A stretch of DNA of 64,000 nucleotides from Latrodectus hesperus. Its lineage: Eukaryota > Arthropoda > Arachnida > Araneae > Theridiidae. The position numbers were made by a program, and so were the translations under genes. Location of the stretch: NCBI GenBank assembly GCA_037975125.1, contig CM075862.1, positions 41,278,924 through 41,342,923 on the forward strand, read 5' to 3'. This document shows, in pieces, positions 25,234-42,600 of the stretch (position 1 is the stretch's first letter; each line of letters opens with the position of its first letter). The notes under the pieces were generated by a model that saw only the letters and a program-made list of their open reading frames with translations, was not told the origin of the DNA and did not search any database.

Positions 25234-25499
25234 ACATATTAAAATAACGTATCTTAATCCAATACTTGGTTTTTACTATAATTTTATTATTGTTTTGTCT
25301 TTTGTTCTTTAATTGTATATATTCATTCAATTATCCCTAAATATTCTATTTCTTTTTGTATTTCATATAACATATTCAATTTTGTACTATGTTTATCATG
25401 TCGTTTATTCAATGTAACAGAACTGTGATGCTTTGATCTACGCAATAGATCAATGCAGGCCTTTTGTGCCCCTCCTTTTGTAATTTTTACCATATTCCA

Positions 25500-25660
25500 A
25501 TACATTAAACCGGGTTACGATTCTCGCGGGGTGCCCCTGGGTCCTCCTGGGGGTGTCTTTGCTCATATTGATGTAGTGGGGATTTCAACCTGATAACCTT
25601 TGGTATAGTTCAGGGTCCCCTCTCGCCTATTTAATTCTGTGATAACACAATGAACAAAAT
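25500..25660. repeat. GC-rich patch after the LINE, possible repeat remnant
   Basis: The stretch from ccgggttacgattctcgcgg through cccctgggtcctcctggggg to aataaattgatatttatt is far richer in G+C than the intron and has a weak B-box-like gggttacgattc. It could be part of the LINE 3' region or a separate short retroposon ending near 25670. No second copy is present. Confidence 0.35.
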
Positions 25661-25670
25661 AAATTGATAT

Positions 25671-28260
25671 TTATTATTTTGCCGGCTCGGGTGATTAATT
25701 CACCTAATTGGAGTATTGATATCAAACAAAATATCGAAAACACGGCCATCTTTTTTCTTCACGCTTTCAAACTTTTTGGATTTTGAGCAAATTTTGAGCG
25801 ATGCAAAGTGTTTTTGCTTCTAAAATAAAATTTATCACAAATAAATTTATTATTTTAATTTGCTTTCAGACAAAAAATATCTTGATAGAATTGCACGGCG
25901 GCAAAATAGATTAGTACCAATAAACTAAATATTTTATATTGCAATAAATAACGAAATCAGTTAATGACGAAATTTTTTTTCAACTATAACACACAAATAA
26001 AACTTAAAACTTGAAGTATTAATTACATATCTGCTAATTTATTATGCTAAATTTCTTAAATTAAATTTATATTTGAGTATTGCAGCGTGAAACATTTTAA
26101 GACAAAAATGCTAAATAATAATGCGTAATGATAAATGGATGTGCTGAAAGCATTCATTCGCTTATAATCTAAGAAATGCAGGGAATTTTTTCAAAATATG
26201 TTTTATTTTTACATTCATTTTGTTTCACTGAGAAAAAAAGTTCTTAATTTGTAAAAAGCTTTTATGGGATATTTTTTGCATAAAATCACCTTAAGTTTTT
26301 AAACCGGAATTTTTAAGCTTCTATTTTGAATTTCCTTTAATAACTTCATTTTTATAAATGCTCTGATGTAGTAAAAACATTCTGAAAATATTGTGTTTGA
26401 AGATCGGTATAAAAATTCTTAAACTCTTATATACATAAAAATAAAACTTTTTATTTTTATGCATATTAAATGTTAAGCTTTCTTAATACCAGGAACTCTT
26501 ATTTTCATTATTCATAAGAAGCAAGGAAGCTTAAGGCATTTCATTTATTATTTACTATAAAAGCAAAAATTTCGATTATAAAGTTTTGTAAAGAAAATGT
26601 TTCTTCAAAGAAATAAATGCTCTGTATACACAAAAATGCCTGCCGCATTTCGATCTATTTTTTCCATACGAATGTTAATCTTCATAAGTAGAAATATATG
26701 GAATAATAAATGAATATAAAATAATATAATGTGTTTATTTATAAACTTTAACTGGAACTATTTGGGGACATTTTACTGACTTGTAAACTATTATTTGCTG
26801 GTAAAACAATTATGAATAAGATTAGCTTGTGTGCAGTTATTCCATTTATGAAGTTATGTATTTATTTCTTTTATTATAATAAATCATTTAGGAGGAAAAA
26901 ATGTAAATACTTAATCAAAATTGACAGAAGAAATAGCATGGAATGAAAAATACTTAATAAAATGTAACAAGAAATGATGTATGAAATACAAAATATCAGA
27001 ACAATCTTCTTAAATGATAAAATAAACATCAAATGCATCTTCACTTTAATACAGACAATTTTTCGGATAATTATGAAAAGGTTTCTTACGTATGTCTTTC
27101 GAGCATGTCAGAAAAGAGGTTTTAACTTTCACAGCTGACCATCGCTCTTCTAACGAAGACGTGGTCCCTATGCCTTTTTCTAACTTTTTGTACTGTGAAG
27201 ATTTATCTTATACTTAAAAATGATTTTTGAAATTTTGTCTTACTTATGTTATTGTTCTTAAGATTGTATCTTTTATTATCTATACTGGCACATCTCTCTT
27301 TAACTGTTTTTCCAATGGTTAGATTGCAAAGAATAAATATTTGTTGGTACAGTATTTTATTGATTCAATGGACTTTCATAAGCTGTGTTTTATCTTGCAT
27401 ATTGTATTTACAGCTTTATATTATGTAAATGTATGTACATAATAACTTAAATTGATTAATCAATGTATATTTTTTCTTTTCTGTAAATAAATCTCTAAAA
27501 TTATATGGTTATACACATTTGTAATACAAAACTTATTTACATAGTGTAGAATCCTTCTAAATATTGGTTATTAATTTAATGATGTTATGGATCTTACCTT
27601 GAATTTAAGTATATACTTGAAAAAGAAACATTTATGTTTAATTATACATGTATTATAAATAATATTTATACTGTATGCCTATTAACTGTAAAAAATATTT
27701 TTCGTAGATACAATATCTAAAATTATTGTATATTTTTTTTTGCAGTTTAAAAAATAGTTCATTGTTAGGTATAATAAAAATAATTTCAATAAAAACATTC
27801 TTAAATAAGAATATATATTTTGAATTTTTAATTCGTTTTAAAAATGCATAATTGTGATTCCTAAACATAAAAGGAAACTAAATATTTCAGCACTCAAAAG
27901 GGGTTTGAGTTGATGACAAATATTCAAATATTCAAAATTTAATTATAGAATTTCGTTCTTTGAGTAGAAAATAACGAATTCGATCACATGACCGCTATTG
28001 AATAAAGAAAGGATAGCGACGTGATTGTTCTTTTTACGTTTATGTCAGATGGGACGAGTGTTTGGGTGTTTTACGAAATTTGTCCCTTGTAATAAGTTAA
28101 TAAAGTTCAGTATTTATGAAAAGTCGTTTCTTGAAAATAATAACACGCAACGGATATTCAATGATTACAACTGCTTTCGGCTGTTTGATTGTCCACTATG
28201 TATTGCCAAGTTATTTTCCTAATTAAAGGTTTGAAAGTAATAATATATATATAATAATAA
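25671..28260. other. Intronic DNA, nothing recognised
   Basis: AT-rich sequence; open frames such as 27246-27428 are short and hydrophobic only because of A/T-rich codons. Confidence 0.5.
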
Positions 28261-28262
28261 TA

Positions 28263-28412
<150 letters not shown>

Positions 28413-28830
28413 CATATAATCAGATATCTAATTATCATCATATATTTAGAATTAAATTTATATCATTCTGTAGCAATTTTAATGGTGTGATTTTCTAGTT
28501 ATCTGATTAGTCTTATTTTCTGAAACCTGATTATCGTATTGGGAAAAAATATCTAGCGTAAGTTTATTATATTTTAGAGGATTATTTTATATTATTTATT
28601 TTATAAATAAATTAATTATTTTATAATTTTATGTACTCTTGGTTATAAGTTTATTCATTTCTCCTATGATATGCGACAGGATTAACTATTTTATTTAATG
28701 AAAGTGCTTGAAGTCATATTCATATTTACTGTAAAAAATACATTATTTTAAACAATACATTTTTATGTCAATTTCATTTATTTATTTAATTTGATTTATG
28801 AAAAATAAGCACTTCTACTTATGTATAATT

Positions 28831-29136
28831 GCCGACCAATGGCTGAGTGGTTAGCGTTCCTGACTCTTGTGCTGTGGGTCCCGGGTTCGAATCCCGGTTC
28901 GGGCATGGATGTTACTATCTCTCTGTGTTTCTCTGTCCTTTCTTGTGTGTTGATGTAGGAATGTGGCCCGCCCTATAAACGGGTCTGTGGTGGTATGACG
29001 CGGGTAATGCTACTCGCCTCCGTGACTTGGTTCACAGGTGCACGCTGGATAACGACAAATGAGTAGCAGTTTCCGGCCTTGTTGTGGCGAAGGGTTAGTC
29101 ACCCAAATGCCCGCCGTTAGTTAAAAAAAAAAAAAA
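28831..29136 (+). mobile_element. tRNA-derived SINE with poly-A tail and target duplication
   Basis: The tRNA-like head has an A-box-like tggctgagtggttagcgtt and B box ggttcgaatcc at 28884-28894. The body contains ctgtcctttc and ccctataaacgggtc, shared with the 5946-6220 family, followed by a different 3' part (cggccttgttgtggcgaagg) and an A15 tail. The ttatgtataa duplication lies at 28819-28828 and about 29139-29148. It appears to be a sister subfamily sharing head and core but with another tail. Confidence 0.87.
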
Positions 29137-29149
29137 ATTTTATGTATAA

Positions 29150-30043
29150 ATAAAAGTAAAAACATAACTAATAATTTTATTTGTGTATTAAATAAATTTT
29201 ATTTCTGGCTTCAGAATAACACTCTTAGGTAATTTCTTTTGTATAAATTACATGATAGTTAAATCCTTATCGTCTTATGTAATTCATTGATTTCTGTTCT
29301 TATTGTTAACACTTTTCAGATTCTGATTAGTTCTTATAAGGAAGTTTAATGGGCAATTAAAATTTTTCGCAGTATAAAACGTTTTTTGAATTGAGATAAT
29401 TACACAAAGATTTGAAAAATTATGGAATATTGAAACTTCCACAAAATAAATTTGAAATTGCAAAAAATGTTTCAGTTCTTGAGTTTCATGTAATTATATT
29501 ATTTATAGATAGAAATTTATTTGTAAAAAATGTATTTAAAACACATTACTTTAAAAATTCAGCAGTTTATAATTTACAAATATGTGATAATGGTAAATAT
29601 ATATAATTAATTCTTTATTCATATATGGGTGCATAAACTTGTATTAAAACTAAAACTGCTTTTTTTACTAATTTTATAGTTAGAAAGAACAAAAATATCT
29701 ATAAGCTTTCAATGTCTCCTTTTATAGTTAAGAATATAACGCTTGACAAAAACTTTAAAGTAAATCAACTGTATATTTAAGATTTTATTCATTATAAATT
29801 CTAATCCAGATAAATTGAGGAATTTTTTCAGTGAAAAGGCACATTGACACCATAAAAATTTAATTTATCACATTTTTCTATAAAACTACAAACACATTGT
29901 GTTTATCTGCAAAATAGCTACGTAAAATAAGTACTTAATAAGTCACTAATTTAATTATTTAAAATTTTTCAGTCATTTTATAACTCTTAAATCAATTTTG
30001 TCGTCCATTAATTGCAATAAATTATTTATGTTTTTTCTTCTAG
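29150..30043. other. End of the 27.7-kb intron
   Basis: AT-rich intron leading to the acceptor at 30043. There is no gene apart from this splice signal; the polypyrimidine tract ttttttcttctag lies directly before the exon. Confidence 0.6.
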
Positions 30044-30218
30044 ACGTACAACACAGATTCCCAAGTGGGTGACTCTGGCGCATGCGCCACAGCGTTGCTC
30101 TGTGGGGTCAAAGGTCGATTCGAAACTGTCGGTCTAGATGACAGTGGAGTCTATAATCGTTGTGACACGAATGCTCGGGCAAAGGTCGTGTGTCTGGCAG
30201 ATTGGGCCCAAAGTGCAG
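30044..30218 (+). CDS. Alkaline phosphatase, internal exon carrying the phosphorylated serine
   Basis: This is the next exon of the same gene. Acceptor ttttttcttctag ends at 30043; translation runs TYNTDSQVGDSGACATALLCGVKG to DWAQSAG, and the last base (30218) begins a split Gly codon before donor gtaagg. The DS of VGDSGACATALLCG aligns with the phosphorylated serine of alkaline phosphatases (known from the family). Vertebrate enzymes usually have Pro where this has Gly just before DS, a mild oddity. Two Cys further on (CDTN and VVCLAD) may include the conserved N-terminal disulfide partner. It lies 27.7 kb from the previous exon and 32.9 kb from the next. No stop or frameshift was seen, so a functional gene is likely. 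Confidence 0.93.
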
Positions 30219-33200
30219 GTAAGGGCTTATTACTTTTTTTTAAAAAAAAGTAATTAAAAAAATGTGGTTACTTTTTTAAAGTAAAGTAACCAGATTTTTA
30301 AAATTTAAGATAGCTATACTCTGTGCTTAAACAAAGGATATATAAGAGTTATGTGAACCTAAATTCAGAATGTATAGTTATGTTGAAGAAATGAATCCAT
30401 CAGTAATGTGAGTAATTGACAAGTGTAAGGAGCATAATTTAGTTTTAAATAATTATTTATTTGAAACGACAATACATAGTATTTAATAGGTAGGTTATTA
30501 TCATACTCCTCCAATATTTGAAGAGGAGGTATCGAGGATCGATAGGAAATAGAATTGCACATCTTAGAAAATGGCTTACATGGGAGACAGAACAATCTTG
30601 AAAATGTCCTAAAGCTGTAGATTGTATATTTTTTCCCTCTGCCTAACTGTTGGATATTTTATTTGTTATTGGCCCATTTACAGAAAGGGATACTTTTTTA
30701 CAATATGACTACACCGTGAAATTTTTTTAACAGGATTTGAAGAATTTACTAAGTATTCCTTCATGTACATGCTTTAACAATGCAAGTTTCTAATTTGATA
30801 GTAAAACTATCAAATTTGATCACGCAAAATCAACTTTGACATAGCTTTCTAAACGCCAATGTTTCTCAGCCAGATTTTATCACCGTACAAGTCTGAAAAT
30901 GCCTTATCAACTCTTCAAATCCAGTGCTGGAGAAAGAGAAGAATTATAAGTGATTCAATAAAGAGAAGAATTACTGAAAATTAAATGCCAGAATATAATG
31001 TAGAGAGAGAGAGAGTGGTATTGCGAAAGAATAAATCACTTTGAACTTCAAAGGTAATCGTAATTTAGAAGCGTGAAACAGGAAAAGGTTTTTTATAAAG
31101 CGAAATTATGCACGTGCATTGTAATAATTTTTCAATAATTTGCGAAAAGTTCAAATATGACCATAAATATACCCTTTAAAATGAGCTATAAAAATATATT
31201 TACCTATTAAAGTTTGCATTGTTTTTGATTTTCTTATACATAATGCTCTTTTTGTATAGTTGTTAGATTTTGCGAGAAGATACAATATTTTGGCACATTC
31301 ATTTACAAATTCGTTATTCTCATAAGTCTTTTAAAATTACTAAAAATATTTAATATTTTTTCTTTCTTGATAAACAAGAGCCTAGCTCATTTACTATAGC
31401 TTTGAAATAATTTTTTATTGAATATTCAAGTTATCCATAAATTTATAAAACATTTTCTCTAAATTTGGTTTATAGTTTCCAATCATGATTTTGCAGAAAA
31501 TCCCCACCTTTTATCTTTAAAATAATCCATTTAGGTATCTCGGAAATATTTTTACTTATTTTGTAGACGAATGCTTTTTAATTTTATAAGTAATGTAGCT
31601 TACCATTCTGAAAACCACTTTTTTCTCAATAAAAAATTGCATAAGAAAAAGTTCAAGATAACAGTTACGCATACTCTATTTATATTGTTCAAGATATAGG
31701 CCATTATTTTTCAATCAAATGAATGACTTATATTTTGGTAGTTTTTTGTGTTAAGAGCAAATTCATCTTTACTTCGCAATTACTAAAAAGCATCTGATGT
31801 GCTTTCTAATAACTTTACTAATGATCAGGAAAAGTTTTGACGAGCCGTACTTTTTTTGAATGAATTTCAAACTCAAAAGTAAAAGGAAGCTTATTAAATG
31901 TCCCAATACCTATTGTTTTTCTTAAAAAAAGTCCCTGCTTTCAAGGTAATTTTAAGGCTTTTAATACTATTAATTGAAACCTAGAAGATGAAGCTAGCCA
32001 TCAAATATTCGTATTTTATTTTCAATGTAGATAAAGGAGTTTAAGAGTTGCCATATATTTCCAATTTTTGAAATTCTTCTTTATGAGAAGCAAAATATCT
32101 TTAAAAACTTCAGAATTTATTTTCAAACTGATAAATCATCCTTTCGCAGCATAGAAGTATTACGTATTATCATGCTGAGGCCTCCATAGAGGGCGTGCCC
32201 TGTCAAGCTAACAACTTCTTTTTTTCAATGGACTGAAGATTCCAAGACAGAGCAGACAAAAAATGTGCTTATGAGAATTGATAGGCTTAATGTCTCCTGG
32301 TGCTTTTACAAATAATTTTTGTGCGTTTCAAAAACCATTTTTATATGTTAGTTATTTTAGAAAAATAAAAGAAATGTTGAATTTATTTATTAATTTTTCG
32401 TTCAAATACAAAAAGATTTACAATATACCTATTTATCTATTATAATAGTCTATCATAATAATCTTTTGCTTTTTGGAACTTAAGCTACAAAAACTTTAAG
32501 ATTTACTTTAGGATATATTCTTTGTTTATAAAATTTTCTGAATGAGTGATTTTGAATTTTAAAGATCTTTCGTAATGCTGAACCAAAATGTCTTCCAATT
32601 TTTAAGAAACGTCTTTCCAGAAAGCATAAATATTCGATTATATTATAGAGCTTTAAAACAAATTCCGGGTAACAAGTAATACACTACTCACCTTTTAAGA
32701 CATTAATCTAATCATGATATATTTTGAAATAATGTCAGATGAATACACGTATTTCTTTTTAATCTTTCTCATCTTCACTCATATAATATATTAAATTCTT
32801 CATCTTCATATCTCTCAGTTGAATATTTTCCTTCTGAACAAATTTTACCCTCATTTTTTAAATTTTTTTATTTCTTTTAGCTACAGTATTTTATTCGCTT
32901 GAATTTTGTCACAGTCAAAGTTCAAGTACTTTTTGTTCATTTTTATTGGAACATTTTATTCATTAAACAAAAAAATACAATTTTAAAGCTTCTATGTTTT
33001 TGAAATATTCACAATATTTTAGATGTGAAGTATAAATATTGATTTTCTGTATTACACTTTTATAATTTATGTTAAGTAAATCATTCGAATCTTTAAAAAA
33101 GTTTATTGTATTCTTTTTTATTTGACTCAATTTGTTTGAAGTACCTGAATTATATTTAAAGTTAATCGTTTCCAATTGCTTCAAATTAGTCATTGTCGAA

Positions 33201-34149
33201 GATTTTTATATCTTTCTTAGTGACATATACTCTCTATTCATCTAGATCAAAATGTCTCCGTAGAGACATTAGTATTCCTGATATTAATTTTGACAAATCT
33301 CCGACATTTATATATATGTTCTTAAAGCATTTGGTTTTCTCTGAAAAATTTGGGAAATAGAGTTTAATCTGCGTTTGTGTCGTCTATTTCTGTGCAACTA
33401 TTTTTATGTGGTATAAAAATTCTGCTATAAAAAAATGCAATGAAATGCATAAATCTTTCTACTGTTTCTAACAGTGTATAAATGCATACTGTAAGAATCT
33501 GTTAACCTTTAATCGCAAGGTTCTTTTTCTTTCATTAATCTTCCGATATTCAATTGTTTTTGTTCAATATGCTAGCATATACTTCGTACTCAGAGTTTTT
33601 GCCGTGTTTTGTTGGGGTTTAAGTATTTATTTTATAGGGAGATTGAGGGTAAATTGTCCTTCCCAATTAAATTACTGTGAATTTTCTAAATTTTCTCCTG
33701 TGTAAAATGAAAAGTTAAGTTTTTTAATGTTTCCTTGCATAATTTAGTAATTTATTTTGAAAACTCTTTCTCACTATTTTGTAATTTTTTGGCATGTTTT
33801 CCAAGTGCGACTTTCTCCTTCGCTCTTTATTCACAGCATATAAGAAAATATTCTTAAGTATGATAATAATTATTTATTATAAATATTTATGATATCTCCG
33901 AAAATTATTGTGCAGTTTATTTTATGAAATCTTTACTTACCGCACAAAAACATTCCGTGACATTATTCAATGTCTTTTAATAACGTGCAGTAAATATCAT
34001 TTTTCAATATTTAAAAGTCTTAATCAAAATTAAATCGTATAGCAGTGCAACTTTAAATTTGAAAGTCAAAGCTAAAGATGATGGTGACCAGGACGAGCTA
34101 ATACTCATTTAAATCTTCTTGTAAGGAGTGAAGTTAAGATGTCATATTG
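30219..34149. other. Start of the 32.9-kb intron
   Basis: Donor gtaagg at 30219 is followed by AT-rich intron. A (GA)n run lies at about 31003-31014. No exon, repeat family or RNA gene is recognised. Confidence 0.5.
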
Positions 34150-34369
34150 AACAGTAAAGGGTTATTTTTTCTATTTTACATAGACCCGACTTAGCCCAGC
34201 GTCGGCAAATTTCAAGATTCGCAGACATAAAATTCTTTTCCCCAATTGTGAAATTCTTCCTTCCTAAGCGCTCAGTTGTTGTTGCTTATGACACTTGGAC
34301 AAGCCAAGATCGTTATGCCTTGGCTATGCAAATTTAAGTCTATGGGGAGAGTCTTTCTTTTTTAATCAG

Positions 34370-34665
34370 AGCAACGCGAAGGTGAAAGTACGTCTTTGCT
34401 CTTTTTTACATCCTCCGATAGATGGCACTACCCGAGAATCCACTACTTCAATTTTGACTTGATCTGAAGGGGGAGGAAATTTTCTCCAGACCATTGCACC
34501 CATGGTAACTTCTCAATGACCGACCACAGGACTTTCAATTCCACGGATTTAAGGAGCACGTATATCGCATGTACTCGGTGGGTCTTTGCCGGCATTGGGA
34601 ATCGAACCCCACTCTTCCGGAAGGAAGGCCGATGCCCTAATCACTAAGGTACCACGTCACTAATC
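34370..34665 (-). mobile_element. tRNA-derived SINE on the - strand
   Basis: On the - strand the A-box-like tggtaccttagtgattaggg (34652-34633) and B box ggttcgattcc (34608-34598) form the head. A GC-richer body follows down to about 34370 (gatagatggcactaccc on +). It differs in body sequence from the other SINEs here. The adjoining 34150-34370 stretch (gttgttgcttatgacacttg) may belong to the same insertion. No target duplication was found. Confidence 0.72.
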
Positions 34666-34679
34666 ACTCAGTTGTGATA

Positions 34680-35626
34680 TCCTACAGAATTGCCCACCTA
34701 ATATAATTTTTATGTATTTTGATTGTGTGGATTCATGTTATGTAAAGGAATGAAAAATTAATTACTTCTTTTTCCTTACAGTCAATTTCTCAACCTGAAA
34801 TCTATAACTTTTCAAAATTATTTTAATTAAATTATCAATGTAACTTTTTATAGTTAATAATTATTTGTTAATCGAAGAGCATTCATTTCTCGGGTATTAT
34901 ACTAAAGTTTATTTCCCATTTTAAGTTTTAATTTTAACTTCTCTTTAGCGAAACAAAATCGCAAATAAACGGGAAAGTGTTTTGTTACTCTTCAAAGAAT
35001 AAAATTCATTTCCTCTTATTAGAAATTGCAAGAATTTAAAAGAAATTTTCTAATGAAAAAAGACAAATAAATTACCATCATTAAATAGAAATTAAATAAC
35101 AGAACATTTCCACAAAAGTTGTTTATAGTTTACAAAGTTTTAATTTGGGTAATTTTAAAATATAATAAAATCCTAAAAATACTGTACAGTGAATGAAAAA
35201 ACTTCAATCAAGACTTGGTAAACATAAATGCTATCTTGAATTTTTAATAAAATATCAGTTTTATTATCCGATTCATTAAAAGAATTTTCTCTCAGTACGT
35301 TCTCTCTCTCAAAATGTAACAGTATTTACTTATAGTAGAGTAGATAATTATTGATACAATATATGTCAATAATATAAGAATACCTATTACATGTATTTAC
35401 AGAAGGTTTTTCTAAATTTTAATTACCTGAAGAAAGAGTAGTCAACAAAATTATTTAAATTTTTTTATAGAAATTAACAATAAATTTTGCTGTAATATCT
35501 TTTCTTTTTAATTATTTCCGATATTTTATGAATATTCTAAAATTGTATTGATTATTGTAAAAAGTATTGATTTCAATATATAAATCATCTCTATGAAATA
35601 CTCATCAATTATATACTTCTTATTTT
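34680..35626. other. Intronic DNA, nothing recognised
   Basis: AT-rich sequence up to the TA array at 35627. Confidence 0.5.

Positions 35627-39515
<3,889 letters not shown>

Positions 39516-39603
<88 letters not shown>
39516..39603. repeat. (TA)n microsatellite
   Basis: About 88 bp of TA with one TACATA interruption near 39590; no transposon adjoins it. Confidence 0.97.
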
Positions 39604-39604
<1 letters not shown>

Positions 39605-42600
39605 ACTGTTACATATAAGCATTTAGATGATACTTTATCTTACGTATATTAAAAAAAATCTATTGATATATTGCGTAGTTTCTTATCTCTCAAGAAAAAA
39701 TTCTTTCAAAAACATTTTTTAAATCATTCTTATGTCTATAAAAATTTCTTAAGATTTTGATTCGAACTTTTAACTTTTCAACAAAAAAAGGCATTAAATT
39801 CGATGTTGTTGATAAAAATAGAAGTCGCTGCTAATTTTTAATGGCCTTTAGTAATTAAAAAAAAATCATATTTTCTGGCAATATTTCTTCTTGCTTTCAC
39901 TAAACATATTTTACCATAATGAATCCTTTGGTAATTTGTTGTCAATAGATACTATTGCTCGATGATAATAGCCTCGTCAAAGGCATTTTGCAGGGAGTAA
40001 AAGAATGCGTCTTCTTCAATGAATTCTATAATTAATTTTATAAACTTTTTAAATTTTACTATCAAACGAATCGGAAAGTTAATTTCTTGCGTTATACATT
40101 AGTATATTAATCGTTGTGCTCAATTTATAAAATAAAGCAGAACATATTAGACTTATTACACGGTTTTTACCTTTTCCTTTACCATAAAGGCTAAAAATGA
40201 TTTTTTGTTAGTATGAAAATATTAGCAAATATGTATTAAATTAATATATCTGAGTATAATCGGTTACTTTTTCGTGAATATCATTTATTTTATTTCGATG
40301 TCTGAATGCAACCATGAGAAATAATCACCTAAAACGAACTTATCTCTTTGTAATTTTCCTCGAGTTTATGCATTCCTGTTTACTTGACTTTGATATATTT
40401 TTATATTTCGTCATCGCGTTATGAACAGTTTAATGACCTAAATTTATTGGATACCGTTTCATTACCTTCGGAGCTAATTTTTAATAGAACTGCGTCATAT
40501 GTAAATGTCATAAAGATGAAAACTCAAAAACTCCCCCAAAACCTACCCCGTTAGACGTACATACAGAAGTCAGAAGTTTGCCAATTGTTCAACAGTGTAC
40601 TCTCATCGATCCCAAGACATTTCCTTCCGAAAAGTGATATTCTACCATCAGGACTTGGTGATCCTAAAAGAAATTTTGTCGTACACACCATCACATAGGG
40701 TGTTTTTATATTTAACCTTTTCACAGTAAGGTGTACATATCAAGAAAAACTGTGCAATCATAGCTGCTATTAAACGAAGTATAAATACTTTCTTTTGTAT
40801 CCAAACTTTTCAGAAAATTTTTCACCAACTGAGGAGCGGTAGCTTGATAGGAAAAACGTTACTCTCGTTACCAAGAAGTTAAATGTTCAGTAGGTGTCCT
40901 CAAACCAAACACCTTCTTGCAAAGAGGACTAAATATGTTAGAATTTAATATATGTTCCAATGTCCCTCATGTGGAGCGTCTTAATGTTACGATAGACTTA
41001 AGTGTCAATCTTCTCACTTTACTGTGATTAAAAATGACGAGATAGTTGTATGTACTCAATAGATTCTATTGATTGAAAATGCCAGCAGGAAATTCATCAC
41101 ATCTTGTATCTATAACAGAATATTTTTTCACCAATTTTTTCAAACTTATAATATTTTATACGAAATAATTTATATGAATAAAATTTTCAAGTGACTAAAA
41201 TTTCGTCAGTATTTTTTTTAAAGTGAAGAGGTTAATATGAGAAATGATAAGTATTTAGGTTATCTAGAAAATATTTTATTAAAATAGTAAATATATATGC
41301 ATTTTATATGCTATTGATAAATTCTAAAATTAATATTATGCAAATAAAACAAAAGAAATCACCACTCCAATTAAAGATGCACCGTTTGCTCAATTGGTTT
41401 GTTTTGTAACACTATCTACAACACACCTGTCATGGTGGAAATAATCGCTCATTGGCGATATCATTCTTCTTTATTGTCAATCTCTTTTTCATTGAGCGTA
41501 TGATTACATGATTACATTCCTTTCAAAGTTACAGCTTTCACAGAATTCAAGTATTTCAAATTCTTCTGTGAAGGGACATTTGAATAGATGTAGATGAAAT
41601 ATCAGGACATGAAATAATATTTTCAAGGTTATAGCATCAAGAGCTGACTTCATTCAATTTCTTTTGTCTGGATAGGAAAATTCAATTTATTGATGGACTC
41701 GATTCATCACCAGATGGAACTTTTACATTCGGTACTGATCATGTGACAAATAGGAAACGAAGATATTCACAACATATATTTGTGTATAGCCGTATTTAAA
41801 TTTTGTGTTTCCAATTTAATTTTATGCAGCAGCTTCATACCAATACTTTTCCCTTTTAATAATATTGCATTCGATAATAAGCAAACCGTTGAATATTCAT
41901 ATTTCTTTCAAATTACTGTATGTTTAAATAAGCTGAATAATTTTCGCAAATAAGTATGAACAAATTAGCATTTTGAAGAAAAAAGAAAGAAGATTTATTG
42001 AAGAAAAAGAAATTTTTCATCAGAATTGTTTTATGTAAAATGATGAAATAAAGCAGTTTATATCGTATCATCGGCAATTACCAAATTTTTTTGCCAAAGT
42101 AATCAAGTAGCTTAAATTTAGTAGCCATTTTAATGTACCAGAGTAGTGTTTTAAAAAATGACTTTCACACTGAAATGCTTATCATGGAGAACATTAATGT
42201 CAAAATGGTGAAAAACTGGAGACAAAAAGACAAAATAGATAAATAACTATCAGGTCATAATTGCTTGTAAGCTATTCGATTCAAATTTAATAGTTATAAT
42301 TCGGAAACATTGATCAAGCGAAAATAAAATTGCCTTGAGTATTCGATATGTGATTTTTACGCCATATAAAGTGAGTTAATTTCAAATTTGTGTGTATCAT
42401 CTTTAAACATTATAATATCCATATCTGAAACAAAACAACTAAGAGAAATGAGATTTTTTATTTTTTGTAGTTCTTGAATAGAACGTTTCTAATCAACAAC
42501 AATCAAACTACATTTATACATTATTCACAGAATTATTTTAGGACAGTTATTTTTCAATATCATTCCTTTTCACTCCAAAAAAATACGTCCCTACTTTTAA

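Larger units (their letters stand above)
20639..25320 (+). mobile_element. Degraded non-LTR retrotransposon (LINE) of the RNase H-bearing I/R1/LOA group
   Basis: Two consecutive coding units in the sense of the host gene: a CCHC-type ORF1 (to 21519) and an ORF2 (21554-25233) with APE endonuclease, reverse transcriptase, RNase H and a C-terminal Cys-His motif. This order is typical of the I-like group (I, R1, LOA and relatives). The 5' end is uncertain, because upstream of about 20640 the composition changes to ordinary intron. The 3' end is also uncertain (AT-rich tail to about 25320). Three breaks make it inactive: a frameshift in ORF1, an in-frame TGA and a frameshift in ORF2. No target duplication was identified. 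Confidence 0.88.
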
